From Candidatus Paralachnospira caecorum (GTDB taxonomy: Bacteria; Bacillota; Clostridia; Lachnospirales; Lachnospiraceae), in assembly GCA_904379015.1 (NCBI GenBank), contig CAJFHG010000001.1:62001-126000 (forward strand): a stretch of DNA of 64,000 bases, read 5' to 3'. Position 1 is the first letter of the stretch. Each line of letters starts with the position of its first letter. The notes beneath the pieces are model-generated. The model had not been told where the DNA came from. It saw only the letters and a program-made list of their open reading frames with translations, and did not search any database. A program made the position numbers and the translations under genes. Of the stretch, positions 26,713 through 35,398 are shown piece after piece.

Positions 26713-27441
26713 CTACTGGTCCAGTTCCATCAGTGTGATGACCACATTTGCCGCGTCCACTTCTGTTTTCCGTTTGACAATGTCCTCGATCTGGGCCCGT
26801 TCCGCGTCCGTCAGTTCTGTTTTTCCGACGACCACATCCACCGTATCCCCGTTGATGCAGACCACGGAATCTGTAAACCCCTTCGCGCCAAGCAGGGTTT
26901 CAGCGGCGTTCTCCTTCTCCGCGACCGCGGTGAGCTGGATCATCTGATCCACCGCCGACTGCTTCTGTTCATCACTCAGGGCACTGTTGTTGATGACCTC
27001 CAACAGAGTTTCTTTATTTTTGCTTCTGACCTGTTCTCTGTTCAGCTGAACCTGGGACACATAATTACTGACGGTCACACCATTGGTCAGTACTGCTTCC
27101 CCGGGCACAGAGGATCCGGCCTGCTGGTCCGCGTCTGTTTCCGGCCGCGCCTCTGAAGCGGCCGCGGCCTCTGTCTCTTCCTCCTCCGCCGGCACGTATA
27201 CATCGGTCAGTCCGTCTCCTTCCATCTGGGAAGCCGCCTGGTTTTCCGCCAGGATATCATCCTCGGAAATATCAAGCAGTCCCGCCGCCACGGTTTCTTC
27301 GGAAGCTGTTCCGTCGGCCTGCGCCTGCTCTTCCCCTCCGCTGAAATCAAATCTTCCCGCATAGCTTAAGTATCCCGCCACGGCGATCATCACCGCCAAA
27401 AGCGTGAGCACGATCTGGTTTTTCTTTACTACTCGTTTCAC
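26713..27441 (-). CDS. spoIIIAH: Stage III sporulation protein AH
   Basis: A 242-residue bitopic protein: a membrane segment at about residues 10-28, an acidic low-complexity stretch (about 33-110) and a C-terminal YscJ/FliF-like domain (about 120-242) ending TEVDAANVVITLMELDQ. In spores it meets SpoIIQ across the intermembrane space to form the feeding-tube channel. It starts at a GTG with AGGAG upstream and is the last gene of the spoIIIA operon. Confidence 0.93.
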   Translation of the reverse strand: MKRVVKKNQIVLTLLAVMIAVAGYLSYAGRFDFSGGEEQAQADGTASEETVAAGLLDISEDDILAENQAASQMEGDGLTDVYVPAEEEETEAAAASEARPETDADQQAGSSVPGEAVLTNGVTVSNYVSQVQLNREQVRSKNKETLLEVINNSALSDEQKQSAVDQMIQLTAVAEKENAAETLLGAKGFTDSVVCINGDTVDVVVGKTELTDAERAQIEDIVKRKTEVDAANVVITLMELDQ

Positions 27442-27455
27442 AGCACCGCTCCTTT

Positions 27456-28046
27456 TTAAGATTCTTCATTGACTCTCTTTAATACTTTAATTTTATGTGC
27501 CGGAAGATCAAATAATGCTTCCATGGCCTCAGAGATTTCCGCTTTCACATAAGATTCCCCGCCTCCTTCCGCGCAGACCACGATTCCTGTCACCTTCGGA
27601 CAGCGCACCTCTGTCACATATGGACTCTCATCGCTTCCAAACAGCACAGTCTGGCTGGACGAGCTGCTCTGCGTGGTCTTTCTCTGTCCGCCTTCGCTGT
27701 CGGCCTCTTCCACCGTACTCTGGTCCGAGGATTCATCCGTTTTCAGTATGGTCTCACCGGAAGACTCCAGAGTAATCATCACATCCGCCTTTCCGACTCC
27801 GTCAATGGCAGAGAGGATCTCTTCCACTCTTTTTTCAATCTGCGCGGCGTAATCGGCCATATGTTCCTCTGCCGCCCCTGCTGTCTCACTTCCGGAACGA
27901 TCCGTCTGCGTTTCATCAGCGGATCCTGTCCGGCCGCCGTCCTGACCTGTGGGAAGAGAGATCACCAGAAACAGCACACCGGCCAGCAGAAGAAGGATCC
28001 AGGTTTCTGTTTTCATATGTTTGATTTTTTTCATCCACTTTTCCAT
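27456..28046 (-). CDS. spoIIIAG: Stage III sporulation protein AG
   Basis: A 196-residue protein with one N-terminal membrane segment (about 14-32, WILLLLAGVLFLVISL), a variable acidic stretch and a conserved core (IEKRVEEILSAIDGVGKADVMITLESS, then VRCPKVTGIVVCAEGG). In Bacillus SpoIIIAG forms a large ring in the mother-cell membrane. GGAGGAG precedes the ATG; the gap to spoIIIAH is 14 nt. Confidence 0.93.
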   Translation of the reverse strand: MEKWMKKIKHMKTETWILLLLAGVLFLVISLPTGQDGGRTGSADETQTDRSGSETAGAAEEHMADYAAQIEKRVEEILSAIDGVGKADVMITLESSGETILKTDESSDQSTVEEADSEGGQRKTTQSSSSSQTVLFGSDESPYVTEVRCPKVTGIVVCAEGGGESYVKAEISEAMEALFDLPAHKIKVLKRVNEES

Positions 28047-28058
28047 CTGTCTCTCCTC

Positions 28059-28679
28059 CTACCCATACCGGATCCGGATCCTGTCCTCTTCCACGGAAAA
28101 CTGCTCTGCCAGAGCCTTTCTGACTGCCTCTTCTTCCGCCGCTTCTCTGTAATTCCTGCTTTCCTCCCCGGCTGCCTCCGGCTCCTCATCCAAAATGGAA
28201 ATCTGATTCTTTTCGATGACGACAGACGATCCGCTTTCTTTCTCCTCCCCGCCTCCAAAATCCACCTGCATGGACAGGATCTCTCCGAATGTTCCGCTTT
28301 CCGTATCCGCGTCCAGCGTCACGCGGACAGCGGCATCTCCATACCCATTCTGGGAAAGAAACGATCCGGCCTGGAAAGCCAGATCCGCTTCATACTCTCC
28401 TATGACCTGGCTGGCATATTCCTCCCCCATAAGTTCCAGCTCCTGTCTGAATTCCCGGGTCTTCTCCTGTCCGCTCAGCTGCCGGGTGAATTCCCCAAAG
28501 GTTTCATCCAGATGAAACAGGCGCCCCGCCGGCGCGAGAACGATCAGAACCAGGATCATGCCCATGAAATATTTGATATATTTCACATTTTTTTCCTCCG
28601 GAAGCAGCTTTAAAATCAGGGACATGAAAATCAGATACACCACAATATTCCGGATCCACTGATAAAATCCCTCCAGCAT
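28059..28679 (-). CDS. spoIIIAF: Stage III sporulation protein AF
   Basis: A 206-residue protein with two N-terminal membrane segments (about 8-26 and 35-55, including YIKYFMGMILVLIVLAPAG) and a soluble C-terminal part. The order between AE and AG, the size and the membrane layout identify it; the C-terminal part is weakly conserved. AAAGGAGG lies before the ATG. It is a component of the spoIIIA-SpoIIQ channel complex. Confidence 0.9.
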   Translation of the reverse strand: MLEGFYQWIRNIVVYLIFMSLILKLLPEEKNVKYIKYFMGMILVLIVLAPAGRLFHLDETFGEFTRQLSGQEKTREFRQELELMGEEYASQVIGEYEADLAFQAGSFLSQNGYGDAAVRVTLDADTESGTFGEILSMQVDFGGGEEKESGSSVVIEKNQISILDEEPEAAGEESRNYREAAEEEAVRKALAEQFSVEEDRIRIRYG

Positions 28680-28727
28680 TGAGTTTTCCTCCTTTCTGCC
28701 GCCGTTTCCCGGCGCTTGCGGGAAGGG

Positions 28728-29861
28728 CTAAATGGAACTGAAGGCGCACAGGACGCCGATCAGCAGAAGGAACATACCCACACAGGACGTTGTCACCTTC
28801 AGAAGGAGCCGGGCTCCGTCCGCCGTCCCTGACAGGCATTCTGTCACTCTCTCATCGGCAATCGGCTGCAGGACCGCCGCCGTTCCGTAATACAGCAGGG
28901 TGATGACTGCCAGCTTCAGGACCGGAACCGCGCAGATCAGCACCAGCCCGATCAGGGCCGCGATTCCGATCCCATTCCTGATCAGGGCCGCGGTGCCGGC
29001 GACAAGGCTTGCCGCGGCCCCGGCTCCGCTCCCGATTCCGGGAATGGCGCTGAGAGCCTTTGTCACCGCTCCCGTCTTCAGAGAATCCGCCAGCGGAAGG
29101 ATCATGCTCTGGACCGCCCCGTATCCGACCACAAGGGTCACGGCTGTTTTGATCCCCCAGCTTAAAACCGTTCCCAGAAGCTCTGTCATTTTCGTCAGAA
29201 TCTCTTCTTTTGATATGTGATTGACCAGTCCCAGCACCACATAAATTTCGATTCCCGGAAGAAAAAAGGTCTGAAACAGCCACTGGACCACACTGATGAT
29301 CCCGATGATAAATTCATAGGAAAACACTGATGTCATGGTTTTTCCGCTTCCGGCCACCGCCAGAGTAAAAGCGGGCAGGAGCGCCGCCGTAAAATCCAGC
29401 ACATGTCCCACCGTCTCCTCCGCGATCTGAGCAGTCTCATAAAAGGCGCCCAGAAGCAGAGACAGCAGGAGCAGATACGTCACATAAAACCCCGCTTCTC
29501 CGGCCTGTCTGCTCCGAAAGGAGGAGGCAAATCCGGAAAACACGGTCCCGAACGCCGCGATCAGGAAAACCTGTCCGAGGTTCATCCTGTTGGTCTCGAT
29601 TTCCGAAAAAAGACTGTCCTTCAGCCAGCCCGGTATTCCTTTGATCAGTTCCCCGAGCTTTCCCGCCGTCACCGCGTCCACCAGATCAGAAAAGGACGGC
29701 GCCTCATTTTCAAGCGCCTCGTCCATCACATCCTGCGCGCCGCTGTAATCATAGGAAGTTTCGGCCTTTGCTGTACCGCAGAAAGAAAACAGCAGAAACA
29801 AAAACAGCAGCATAGCCGGCATGGCTCCCCGCGGCCGCCTGCCCGGCTTCCTGCCCCTCAT
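28728..29861 (-). CDS. spoIIIAE: Stage III sporulation protein AE
   Basis: A 377-residue polytopic membrane protein. It starts with a signal-peptide-like segment (MLLFLFLLFSFCGTAKA, cleavage likely near residue 33), then about seven hydrophobic helices, with KEEILTKMTELLGTVLSWGIKTAVTLVVGYG as a conserved stretch. It is the likely membrane core of the channel. The start overlaps spoIIIAD (ATGA). Confidence 0.93.
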   Translation of the reverse strand: MRGRKPGRRPRGAMPAMLLFLFLLFSFCGTAKAETSYDYSGAQDVMDEALENEAPSFSDLVDAVTAGKLGELIKGIPGWLKDSLFSEIETNRMNLGQVFLIAAFGTVFSGFASSFRSRQAGEAGFYVTYLLLLSLLLGAFYETAQIAEETVGHVLDFTAALLPAFTLAVAGSGKTMTSVFSYEFIIGIISVVQWLFQTFFLPGIEIYVVLGLVNHISKEEILTKMTELLGTVLSWGIKTAVTLVVGYGAVQSMILPLADSLKTGAVTKALSAIPGIGSGAGAAASLVAGTAALIRNGIGIAALIGLVLICAVPVLKLAVITLLYYGTAAVLQPIADERVTECLSGTADGARLLLKVTTSCVGMFLLLIGVLCAFSSI

Positions 29862-30244
29862 GAGAACAGCTGTCCCAGGATCCTGAGCAGGGACAGCACC
29901 ACCGGCATGCTCACAAGAATGATGGAAAGTCTGCCGAACAGCTCGATCTGGCCTGCCAGCGAGCTGTATCCGCTGTCTTTGCAGAGAGATGCTCCAAATT
30001 CAGAAACATAGCTGATCCCCAGCATTTTCAGCAGGATTTCTACGTATTCCCCTTCAATCTGCACATATTCCCGGAACTGTCCGATGACCTCCACGATTCC
30101 TTCCAGATTGGAAAAGGCATAAAAAAAGACAAGGAGCCCGGCTCCGAATACCACATACATGCCATATTGAGGCTTCACCTCCCGGAACTGCATGGCCAGC
30201 AGCACGGCCGCCACGCCCACGGCAGCAATCTTGATCATGTTCAT
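29858..30244 (-). CDS. spoIIIAD: Stage III sporulation protein AD
   Basis: A 128-residue, almost wholly hydrophobic protein with about three to four membrane helices (MIKIAAVGVAAVLLAMQF, YGMYVVFGAGLLVFFYAF and a C-terminal one). The conserved FGASLCKDSGYSSLAGQIELFGR is typical of SpoIIIAD. GGAGGAG stands before the ATG. It is coupled to spoIIIAE. Confidence 0.93.
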   Translation of the reverse strand: MNMIKIAAVGVAAVLLAMQFREVKPQYGMYVVFGAGLLVFFYAFSNLEGIVEVIGQFREYVQIEGEYVEILLKMLGISYVSEFGASLCKDSGYSSLAGQIELFGRLSIILVSMPVVLSLLRILGQLFS

Positions 30245-30291
30245 CCCGCTCCTCCATCCGGCCTTTTGCCGCGCCTTCGATCCGCATTCCG

Positions 30292-30486
30292 TCAGAGCAT
30301 AAACAGGTCTCTGATCGATTCAAATAAATCATAAATATAGGGAACCAGCCAGTACAGCACCAGGATCAGCCCCGCCAGGCTGGTAAGAAAGGCATGTTCC
30401 TCTCTCCCGCTGTGCTTCAGCACCTGGCTGATCACCGAAACCAGAACACCCACAGCGGCAATTTTGAATATCAGGCTAACTGTCAT
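30292..30486 (-). CDS. spoIIIAC: Stage III sporulation protein AC
   Basis: A 64-residue protein with two membrane helices (IFKIAAVGVLVSVISQVL; TSLAGLILVLYWLVPYI) and the family stretch KHSGREEHAFL between them. Its sequence resembles the first part of SpoIIIAD. GGGAGGAAG lies before the ATG. Confidence 0.93.
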   Translation of the reverse strand: MTVSLIFKIAAVGVLVSVISQVLKHSGREEHAFLTSLAGLILVLYWLVPYIYDLFESIRDLFML

Positions 30487-30514
30487 GTCTTTCTTCCTCC
30501 CTCGGCCTCCCGCT

Positions 30515-31036
30515 TCAGATCAGGAATATAGTGAGAAATACCCCTGTCAATATTCCAAGATAATTGTAAAGCTTCATTTTTTTCGGCAGCTCCGCGTACA
30601 GCGCTTTCCCGGCGCCGTCCAACTGCTCAATGGAAAGAGAAAGGCTTTTCAGCTGAGTTTCCTTGTCCAGGCATCCCAGGTCCTCTCCCACGCGCTGCAG
30701 GATGTTCCTGTCTTCCCTGGACAGCCTGGATCCGGGAAGCTTTTCATTTACGGCCTCCCGCCAGATCTGCGACAGCGTCCTTCCTCCTCCCTTCTTCAGT
30801 TCCCCGGAAAGCGCGGAAAAAAATCCCCGGTAAGGCTCCTCGCACCGGTCCCGCACCATTTCAAAGGCTTCGTCCAGCGTACTGCCGCCAAACCGGATTT
30901 CCCCGCTCAGAAGATACAGGATTTTTTTCAGTTCCGTCAGCTCTCCGTAACGGCAGCGGAGCCGGAAGCTGAAGCTGAATCCCATTGCCGTACAGGCTAC
31001 AATGATACAGACGGCTCCCGCGATTTTCATGCCCAT
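30515..31036 (-). CDS. spoIIIAB: Stage III sporulation protein AB
   Basis: A 173-residue protein with hydrophobic segments at both ends (residues 3-20 and the last ~17) and a helical middle (RYGELTELKKILYLLSGEIRFG, LSREDRNILQRVGEDLGCLD). This layout is typical of SpoIIIAB. The ATG at 31036 follows AAGGAG by 7 nt and overlaps the end of spoIIIAA. Confidence 0.92.
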   Translation of the reverse strand: MGMKIAGAVCIIVACTAMGFSFSFRLRCRYGELTELKKILYLLSGEIRFGGSTLDEAFEMVRDRCEEPYRGFFSALSGELKKGGGRTLSQIWREAVNEKLPGSRLSREDRNILQRVGEDLGCLDKETQLKSLSLSIEQLDGAGKALYAELPKKMKLYNYLGILTGVFLTIFLI

Positions 31037-32034
31037 ATCTGTTCTCCTTTTTGATCATAGATTCCTTTTACATGCCCCACCTGCCACTCGTTCCGGATCC
31101 ATTTCTTTTCCAGCAGGATATACCGCTCAAAAAACCCTTCTTCCATCAATGGCAGAAAATACGGCTTGCCGCGCAGCTCCTCGAGGGAAGCGCCGTGAGC
31201 CGACGCGAAAACGGCGCATCCGCAGCTTCCCGCATAGCGGACCGCGTCCAGATCCTCCTTTCCGCCGATCTCGTCGGCCGCCACCACCCGGGGCGCCATG
31301 GTCCGGATCAACATCATCAGCCCCGCGGCCTTCGGACAATTGTCAAACACATCCGTCCTCGATCCCAGATCATTCTGGGGAATTCCCTGGTAGCAGGCAG
31401 CCAGCTCCGACCGCTCGTCCGCCACGCCGGTGCTGACTCCCCTGCGTCCCCCTGCCCCTTCAGACACCATCCGGATCATATCCCGCAGAAGAGTGGTCTT
31501 GCCGCATCCCGGCGGCGAGACCACCAGCGTATTCAGGATCCGTTCTCCTTCGTACAGGCAGGGAAAAACCGGTTCCGCGCAGCCCCGGATCTGATGGGCC
31601 AGGCGGATATTCAGAAAAGAAATGCTGCGGACTGTCCGGATTTTCCCGTCCTCCAAAACAGCCTTTCCCGCCAGTCCCACCCGATGCCCGCCCCGGATCG
31701 TAAAAAACCCCTGCCGCAGTTCCTCTTCATAGGCGTACAGCGAATAACTGCTCAGGTATTCCAGCGTCTCCTTCACGTCCCGCCTGTCCACAATATAAAA
31801 ACCCTGATTTCTGTTCCCCGTATCTTCTTTCCCCGCCCTGCCGCGTTCTGCCCGGATCTCCACGGGCTCTCCGTTTTTCAGAAACCCGTATTCCTTTCCG
31901 CCGTACTGACAGAAAAAGGGCTGTCCCGCTCTGAGCCGCAGCTCCTGCAGCCTTCCGAACTCCAGGGAAGTATTTTCCAGAATCTGTCTGATGCTTCCGG
32001 CCAGCACCGCCAGAAGCTCACCGCCTCCATACAT
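31027..32034 (-). CDS. spoIIIAA: Stage III sporulation protein AA (ATPase)
   Basis: A 335-residue cytosolic ATPase resembling secretion ATPases. Walker A is GCGKTTL (VVSPPGCGKTTLLRDM), Walker B-like VVAADEIGGKEDLDAV, and VSTGVADERSELAACYQG with NDLGSRTDVFDNCPKAAG are specific to SpoIIIAA. It is proposed to power the mother-cell side of the channel. First gene of the operon; the ribosome site (AGAAGG, 10 nt from the ATG) is not ideal. Confidence 0.94.
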   Translation of the reverse strand: MYGGGELLAVLAGSIRQILENTSLEFGRLQELRLRAGQPFFCQYGGKEYGFLKNGEPVEIRAERGRAGKEDTGNRNQGFYIVDRRDVKETLEYLSSYSLYAYEEELRQGFFTIRGGHRVGLAGKAVLEDGKIRTVRSISFLNIRLAHQIRGCAEPVFPCLYEGERILNTLVVSPPGCGKTTLLRDMIRMVSEGAGGRRGVSTGVADERSELAACYQGIPQNDLGSRTDVFDNCPKAAGLMMLIRTMAPRVVAADEIGGKEDLDAVRYAGSCGCAVFASAHGASLEELRGKPYFLPLMEEGFFERYILLEKKWIRNEWQVGHVKGIYDQKGEQIWA

Positions 32035-32056
32035 GTCCTCACCGCCTTCTTACCCT

Positions 32057-32064
32057 AATCTATG
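32057..32064 (-). promoter_or_regulatory. Candidate sigma-E -10 element of the spoIIIA operon
   Basis: CATAGATT on the minus strand differs at one position from the sigma-E -10 consensus CATACAnT and lies 23 nt before the spoIIIAA ATG. No good sigma-E -35 could be fixed, so this is tentative. Confidence 0.35.
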
Positions 32065-32085
32065 ACCCCTGTCCATCTCTTAGAA

Positions 32086-32114
32086 CAAAAAAAAGACGTC
32101 ATCCGCTGACGTCT
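32086..32114 (-). terminator. Intrinsic terminator upstream of spoIIIA
   Basis: AGACGTC pairs with GACGTCT around a short loop, followed by eight T residues on the minus strand. It ends the transcript of the small gene at 32134-32562. Confidence 0.85.
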
Positions 32115-32133
32115 CTTCTCTTTTCCCGCTTAT

Positions 32134-32562
32134 TTATTTTACACTGAATACAATCCGGCGGCGGCCATCCCGGTCCGCCGGTCCGCTGCCATAAAGGCTC
32201 TCATAAAATGCTTCCCTGGAAACCATCTCATACACCTTGTATGTTTCCTGACTGTGGGCAGCCAGCTGGCTGTCATCCAAAACCCCGTAAATCCTGTAAA
32301 TCCGCGTCCCTGCCTTCAGTCTGGAGGCCTCGAAATCCCGGGGAATCCTGCCCCGTCTGAGTCCTGCCAGCCGGTGGGTCTCACCCAGATCCTCTGAAAC
32401 ATCTATTTTTCTGCATTCCTTTTCCTCATACAGATAATAGCATCCGTTATACTTCAGAAAATCCGGCAGAATTCTCTTTTCTTTCTTCTGTCTGTTTTCT
32501 TTTCTCCGGTCTGTCCTTTTCACAGGGGACCTGTTTTTTAAAGAGTCAAACAAAAACCCCAC
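32134..32562 (-). CDS. Uncharacterised basic protein
   Basis: A 142-residue soluble protein I do not recognise. The first ~35 residues are very rich in Lys and Arg (NRSPVKRTDRRKENRQKKEK), then FLKYNGCYYLYEEKECRKID, an Arg-rich middle, and a C-terminal part with YRIYGVLDDSQLAAHSQETYKVYEMV. No membrane segment or signal peptide. I start it at a GTG (32562) with AAGGAG 5 nt upstream; an ATG at 32613 overlaps the predicted -35 and is unlikely. It has its own promoter and terminator, so it is a single-gene unit. The basic N-terminus could bind nucleic acid. Confidence 0.65.
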   Translation of the reverse strand: MGFLFDSLKNRSPVKRTDRRKENRQKKEKRILPDFLKYNGCYYLYEEKECRKIDVSEDLGETHRLAGLRRGRIPRDFEASRLKAGTRIYRIYGVLDDSQLAAHSQETYKVYEMVSREAFYESLYGSGPADRDGRRRIVFSVK

Positions 32563-32584
32563 CTTCTCTCCTTTTACTGATTTC

Positions 32585-32613
32585 AATTTAGCACATACAA
32601 AGGATACAGACAA
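32585..32613 (-). promoter_or_regulatory. Promoter of the basic protein gene
   Basis: TTGTCT (32608-32613) and TAAATT (32585-32590) spaced by 17 bp on the minus strand, ~22 nt before the GTG. Confidence 0.5.
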
Positions 32614-32672
32614 GTGAGTTTACAGAATCCTATTATAATCTTTCGTTTTTCGTAATCAAATACTTTTTATTT

Positions 32673-33242
32673 TCATTCTTTTGTAACATCTTCCCCTGTT
32701 TTTTTCAGGAACAACAGGCTGAACCAGGTCACAATCTGACTTCCCTGGATGAATTCAATTCCATATTTTTCCGCCAGATCCGTCACCAGGATCCCATAGC
32801 TTTCCACACAGGGAAACATCTTGTCGGGATGGCGGCAGGGGCTGTCCGGATAACTGCACATCTCGCAGATGGCGCATGATTCTGTGGAAAGCGCCATAAC
32901 CTCAAACCCTTCCTTCTGGAAAATCCCCTTCACCTGGTGGGTCAGCTTTTCATGTCCCTCTCTGGTACTCAGGGTCTCCTCCAGATCCGCGATGTCGCGC
33001 ACCTGCGATACAGAGGCAAACAGAAACCCTTCTTCATAGGAAAAACACCTTTCCCGGCATGCCGCCACCGTACCCACAGCCGGCGGACAGGCCCAGGAAC
33101 GGCCGTACTGGGGACATTCCGTTTCGCAGATATAGCGCACCCGTTCCGAAAACGTAAGCTCGCTGATGTCAAAAAATTCATATTGTATGATCGGAAGCTC
33201 TGTCAGGCGCCCCTCAATCCGTTCTCTCACCGAACTGTCCAT
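32673..33242 (-). CDS. DUF2284 predicted metal-binding protein
   Basis: A 189-residue cytosolic protein rich in Cys: CETECPQYGRSWACPPAVG (about 40-58), ESCAICEMCSYPDSPCRHPDKMFPCVES (about 118-145). The Cys spacing and the CPP-AVG and HPD-K-FPC-E motifs are those of DUF2284, which probably holds an iron-sulphur cluster or other metal. GGAGA lies before the ATG. No biochemical role is established, and the neighbours do not suggest one. Confidence 0.85.
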   Translation of the reverse strand: MDSSVRERIEGRLTELPIIQYEFFDISELTFSERVRYICETECPQYGRSWACPPAVGTVAACRERCFSYEEGFLFASVSQVRDIADLEETLSTREGHEKLTHQVKGIFQKEGFEVMALSTESCAICEMCSYPDSPCRHPDKMFPCVESYGILVTDLAEKYGIEFIQGSQIVTWFSLLFLKKTGEDVTKE

Positions 33243-33274
33243 CCTGTTTTTCTCCTTTCCGCGGACCCGCCGTC

Positions 33275-33757
33275 CTACAGCGTATGATAATAAAGGACAA
33301 TGTCCTCGTATACGCCGTCCTTTTTCAGAAATCCGCCCGGAATGCTGCCCAATTCCACGAATCCCAGCTTCTGATAAAGATGTCTGGCCGGCGCGTTGGT
33401 CTTCACCACCGCGTTGAACTGAATGAGCCGGAAGCCGTGCGCCTTTGCCTGCGTAAGGCAGTCCCGCACCAGCAGCTCGCCGATATGCTTTCCCCGCGCT
33501 TCCCTGCCCACAGCAAAGCTGGCGTTGGATATATGGCCGCAGCGCCCCACATTGTTCGGATGCAGGATATACAGCCCCAGAATCCTGCCGTCTTCCTCCT
33601 CGGCCACGCCGCAGAAGGTCTGCTCCGCAAAAAAACGGCTTCCTGTCTCTCCGTCCAGGGACTCTGTCTGGGGAAACGCCGCACCCTCCTCCACTACCTC
33701 ATTCCAGATGCGGCACATCTGCGCCACATCCTGTTCTCTGTAAGATCTGACTGTCAT
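33275..33757 (-). CDS. GNAT-family N-acetyltransferase
   Basis: A 160-residue acetyltransferase. The acetyl-CoA loop is VGREARGKHIGELLVRDCL, and the C-terminal FNAVVKTNAPARHLYQKLGFVELG is the usual GNAT end. The acceptor is unknown; the family includes phosphinothricin-type and amino acid acetyltransferases. The ribosome site AAGGAG is 10 nt before the ATG. It may share a transcript with the DUF2284 gene. Confidence 0.88.
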   Translation of the reverse strand: MTVRSYREQDVAQMCRIWNEVVEEGAAFPQTESLDGETGSRFFAEQTFCGVAEEEDGRILGLYILHPNNVGRCGHISNASFAVGREARGKHIGELLVRDCLTQAKAHGFRLIQFNAVVKTNAPARHLYQKLGFVELGSIPGGFLKKDGVYEDIVLYYHTL

Positions 33758-33823
33758 AACTCTAAAACTCCTTTTTGATCAAACGGAAGCGCGTCCTGAA
33801 CTGTCATACGCCTGCCCGGCTGC

Positions 33824-35398
33824 TCACATCCTGAGCCGGAACGTCTTCGGCGCAAACCGGTATATGAGAATACAGGCGGCCGCGCTGTACAGCAGACAGA
33901 AGGCAATACACATCAGGCCGAACATCATGATGGGCATCCGCAGATACAGCATGGCAAAACATACCAGATAGGTCAGCCCCAGAATAATGCCGTAGGTCCC
34001 GCTTTTCATCTCTGTTCCCGCGTTATAGGGCTGCAGAAGGTAATAGATCGTCAGATAATGCACGGAAAAAAAGATACTCATGGACACGATCGATACGAAC
34101 AGGATCCCATAATTCAGCGGATCCGTGCCGCCTGTCACATAAAGGATCACATTCAGACCGGTGCCGATGACCGCCGCCGGAAGCAGGTTGATCTTAACAA
34201 TCTCCCGGAGCCGGATCTGAAACAGCTTCAGAACAAACCGCGGCTGCTTATAAAAGGAATAGGTCAGAAGACTGCGATCGCAGTTCATAAACAGCGCCTT
34301 CGTAAACCCGGTCCCCCTGTTGACCGAATACATGATAAACACAAAATAAGGCAGGAATTCCAGAAGCATCTGATTCATCTGCGCATTGTCTTCCGGATAC
34401 AGAAGGAAGATGCCTGTCAGCACCGCGAACAGAACCAGGCAGACCACAGAAAGCCGTCTGACCGATCTCCAGAGGATCTTCTGATGACGCCTGACAAACA
34501 GTTCATTCAGATACTCAAAGCCCTTCTTCCTGCTGAAGATCTCCCGGTCCTCAGAGATCATCCTCGCGCTCATATCTGCCGAGATGTGTTTGATCTCGTC
34601 CATCTGAGACATCGTCTTCGCCAGCATGGGCTGATACATTTCCCGGTAACGGTCAAACCGGCAAAGCCTGATCACCGCCGGGATCCCGCCGAGCACAGAA
34701 AAAATACCGACCGCGGTAAATACCGGATCAGGCAGCAGCCACCCCAGCGCGGGCAGCCCGTAAGCGGCGGCCAGAAAAACGAACATCAGGGAAAATCCCA
34801 GCTTTCCCAGCTTGTTTTCATTGACGGCTATCCCTGTTTTTTCATAAATCAGCAAGGAAACAGCCGACACGGTCAGCTTCATTCCGATCACCATGCAGGG
34901 GATCAGCAGGCAGGTCCGCACAGACAGACCGCCCCTCAGTCCGAAATAAAGGCCAAACACCAGAAATCCGACTGCCGTTTTTACAATCGCGTAAGCATAG
35001 TTGACCAGAGTATAGCGTTTCGCGTCCATCCGCATCAGGATCATGGCATAATATTTGTCCTTGGTCGGATTGAACATATACGTATTGGCATAGCTGCCGA
35101 TCACTGTCAGGAAAAACAGAATATGCAGGAACGCGCCTTCATAGGGCAGCGTCTCATAAAGACTTCCCGGAATGGCGATCATCAGCAGAAAATAGAGAAA
35201 TTTACCGAGAAATACGGTCGCCGCCTCCCAGAGGCCGGACAGAACATTGGCCAATATCTTCAGCCCTGCTGACTGATACAGCCGATCCGGCAGCGCTTTT
35301 CTGACCAGCGGGATCTGCTTCAGGGAAAACAGAATGCTGTTGACCCTGTATGTATTTTTCAGTAAAAATGAAATCTTCAGAGTGTTAAGCCTGTTCAC
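33824..35398 (-). CDS. ABC transporter permease, large exporter type
   Basis: A 524-residue polytopic membrane protein with roughly ten to twelve hydrophobic helices in two blocks (about 55-260 and 320-520) and a charged cytoplasmic loop between. It overlaps the preceding ABC ATPase by 14 nt and starts at a GTG (35398) with GGAGG 8 nt upstream; the longer frame runs antisense-like through the ATPase and is rejected. Substrate unknown. I recognise it as an ABC-2-like exporter permease from topology and context rather than a clear motif. Confidence 0.78.
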   Translation of the reverse strand: MNRLNTLKISFLLKNTYRVNSILFSLKQIPLVRKALPDRLYQSAGLKILANVLSGLWEAATVFLGKFLYFLLMIAIPGSLYETLPYEGAFLHILFFLTVIGSYANTYMFNPTKDKYYAMILMRMDAKRYTLVNYAYAIVKTAVGFLVFGLYFGLRGGLSVRTCLLIPCMVIGMKLTVSAVSLLIYEKTGIAVNENKLGKLGFSLMFVFLAAAYGLPALGWLLPDPVFTAVGIFSVLGGIPAVIRLCRFDRYREMYQPMLAKTMSQMDEIKHISADMSARMISEDREIFSRKKGFEYLNELFVRRHQKILWRSVRRLSVVCLVLFAVLTGIFLLYPEDNAQMNQMLLEFLPYFVFIMYSVNRGTGFTKALFMNCDRSLLTYSFYKQPRFVLKLFQIRLREIVKINLLPAAVIGTGLNVILYVTGGTDPLNYGILFVSIVSMSIFFSVHYLTIYYLLQPYNAGTEMKSGTYGIILGLTYLVCFAMLYLRMPIMMFGLMCIAFCLLYSAAACILIYRFAPKTFRLRM

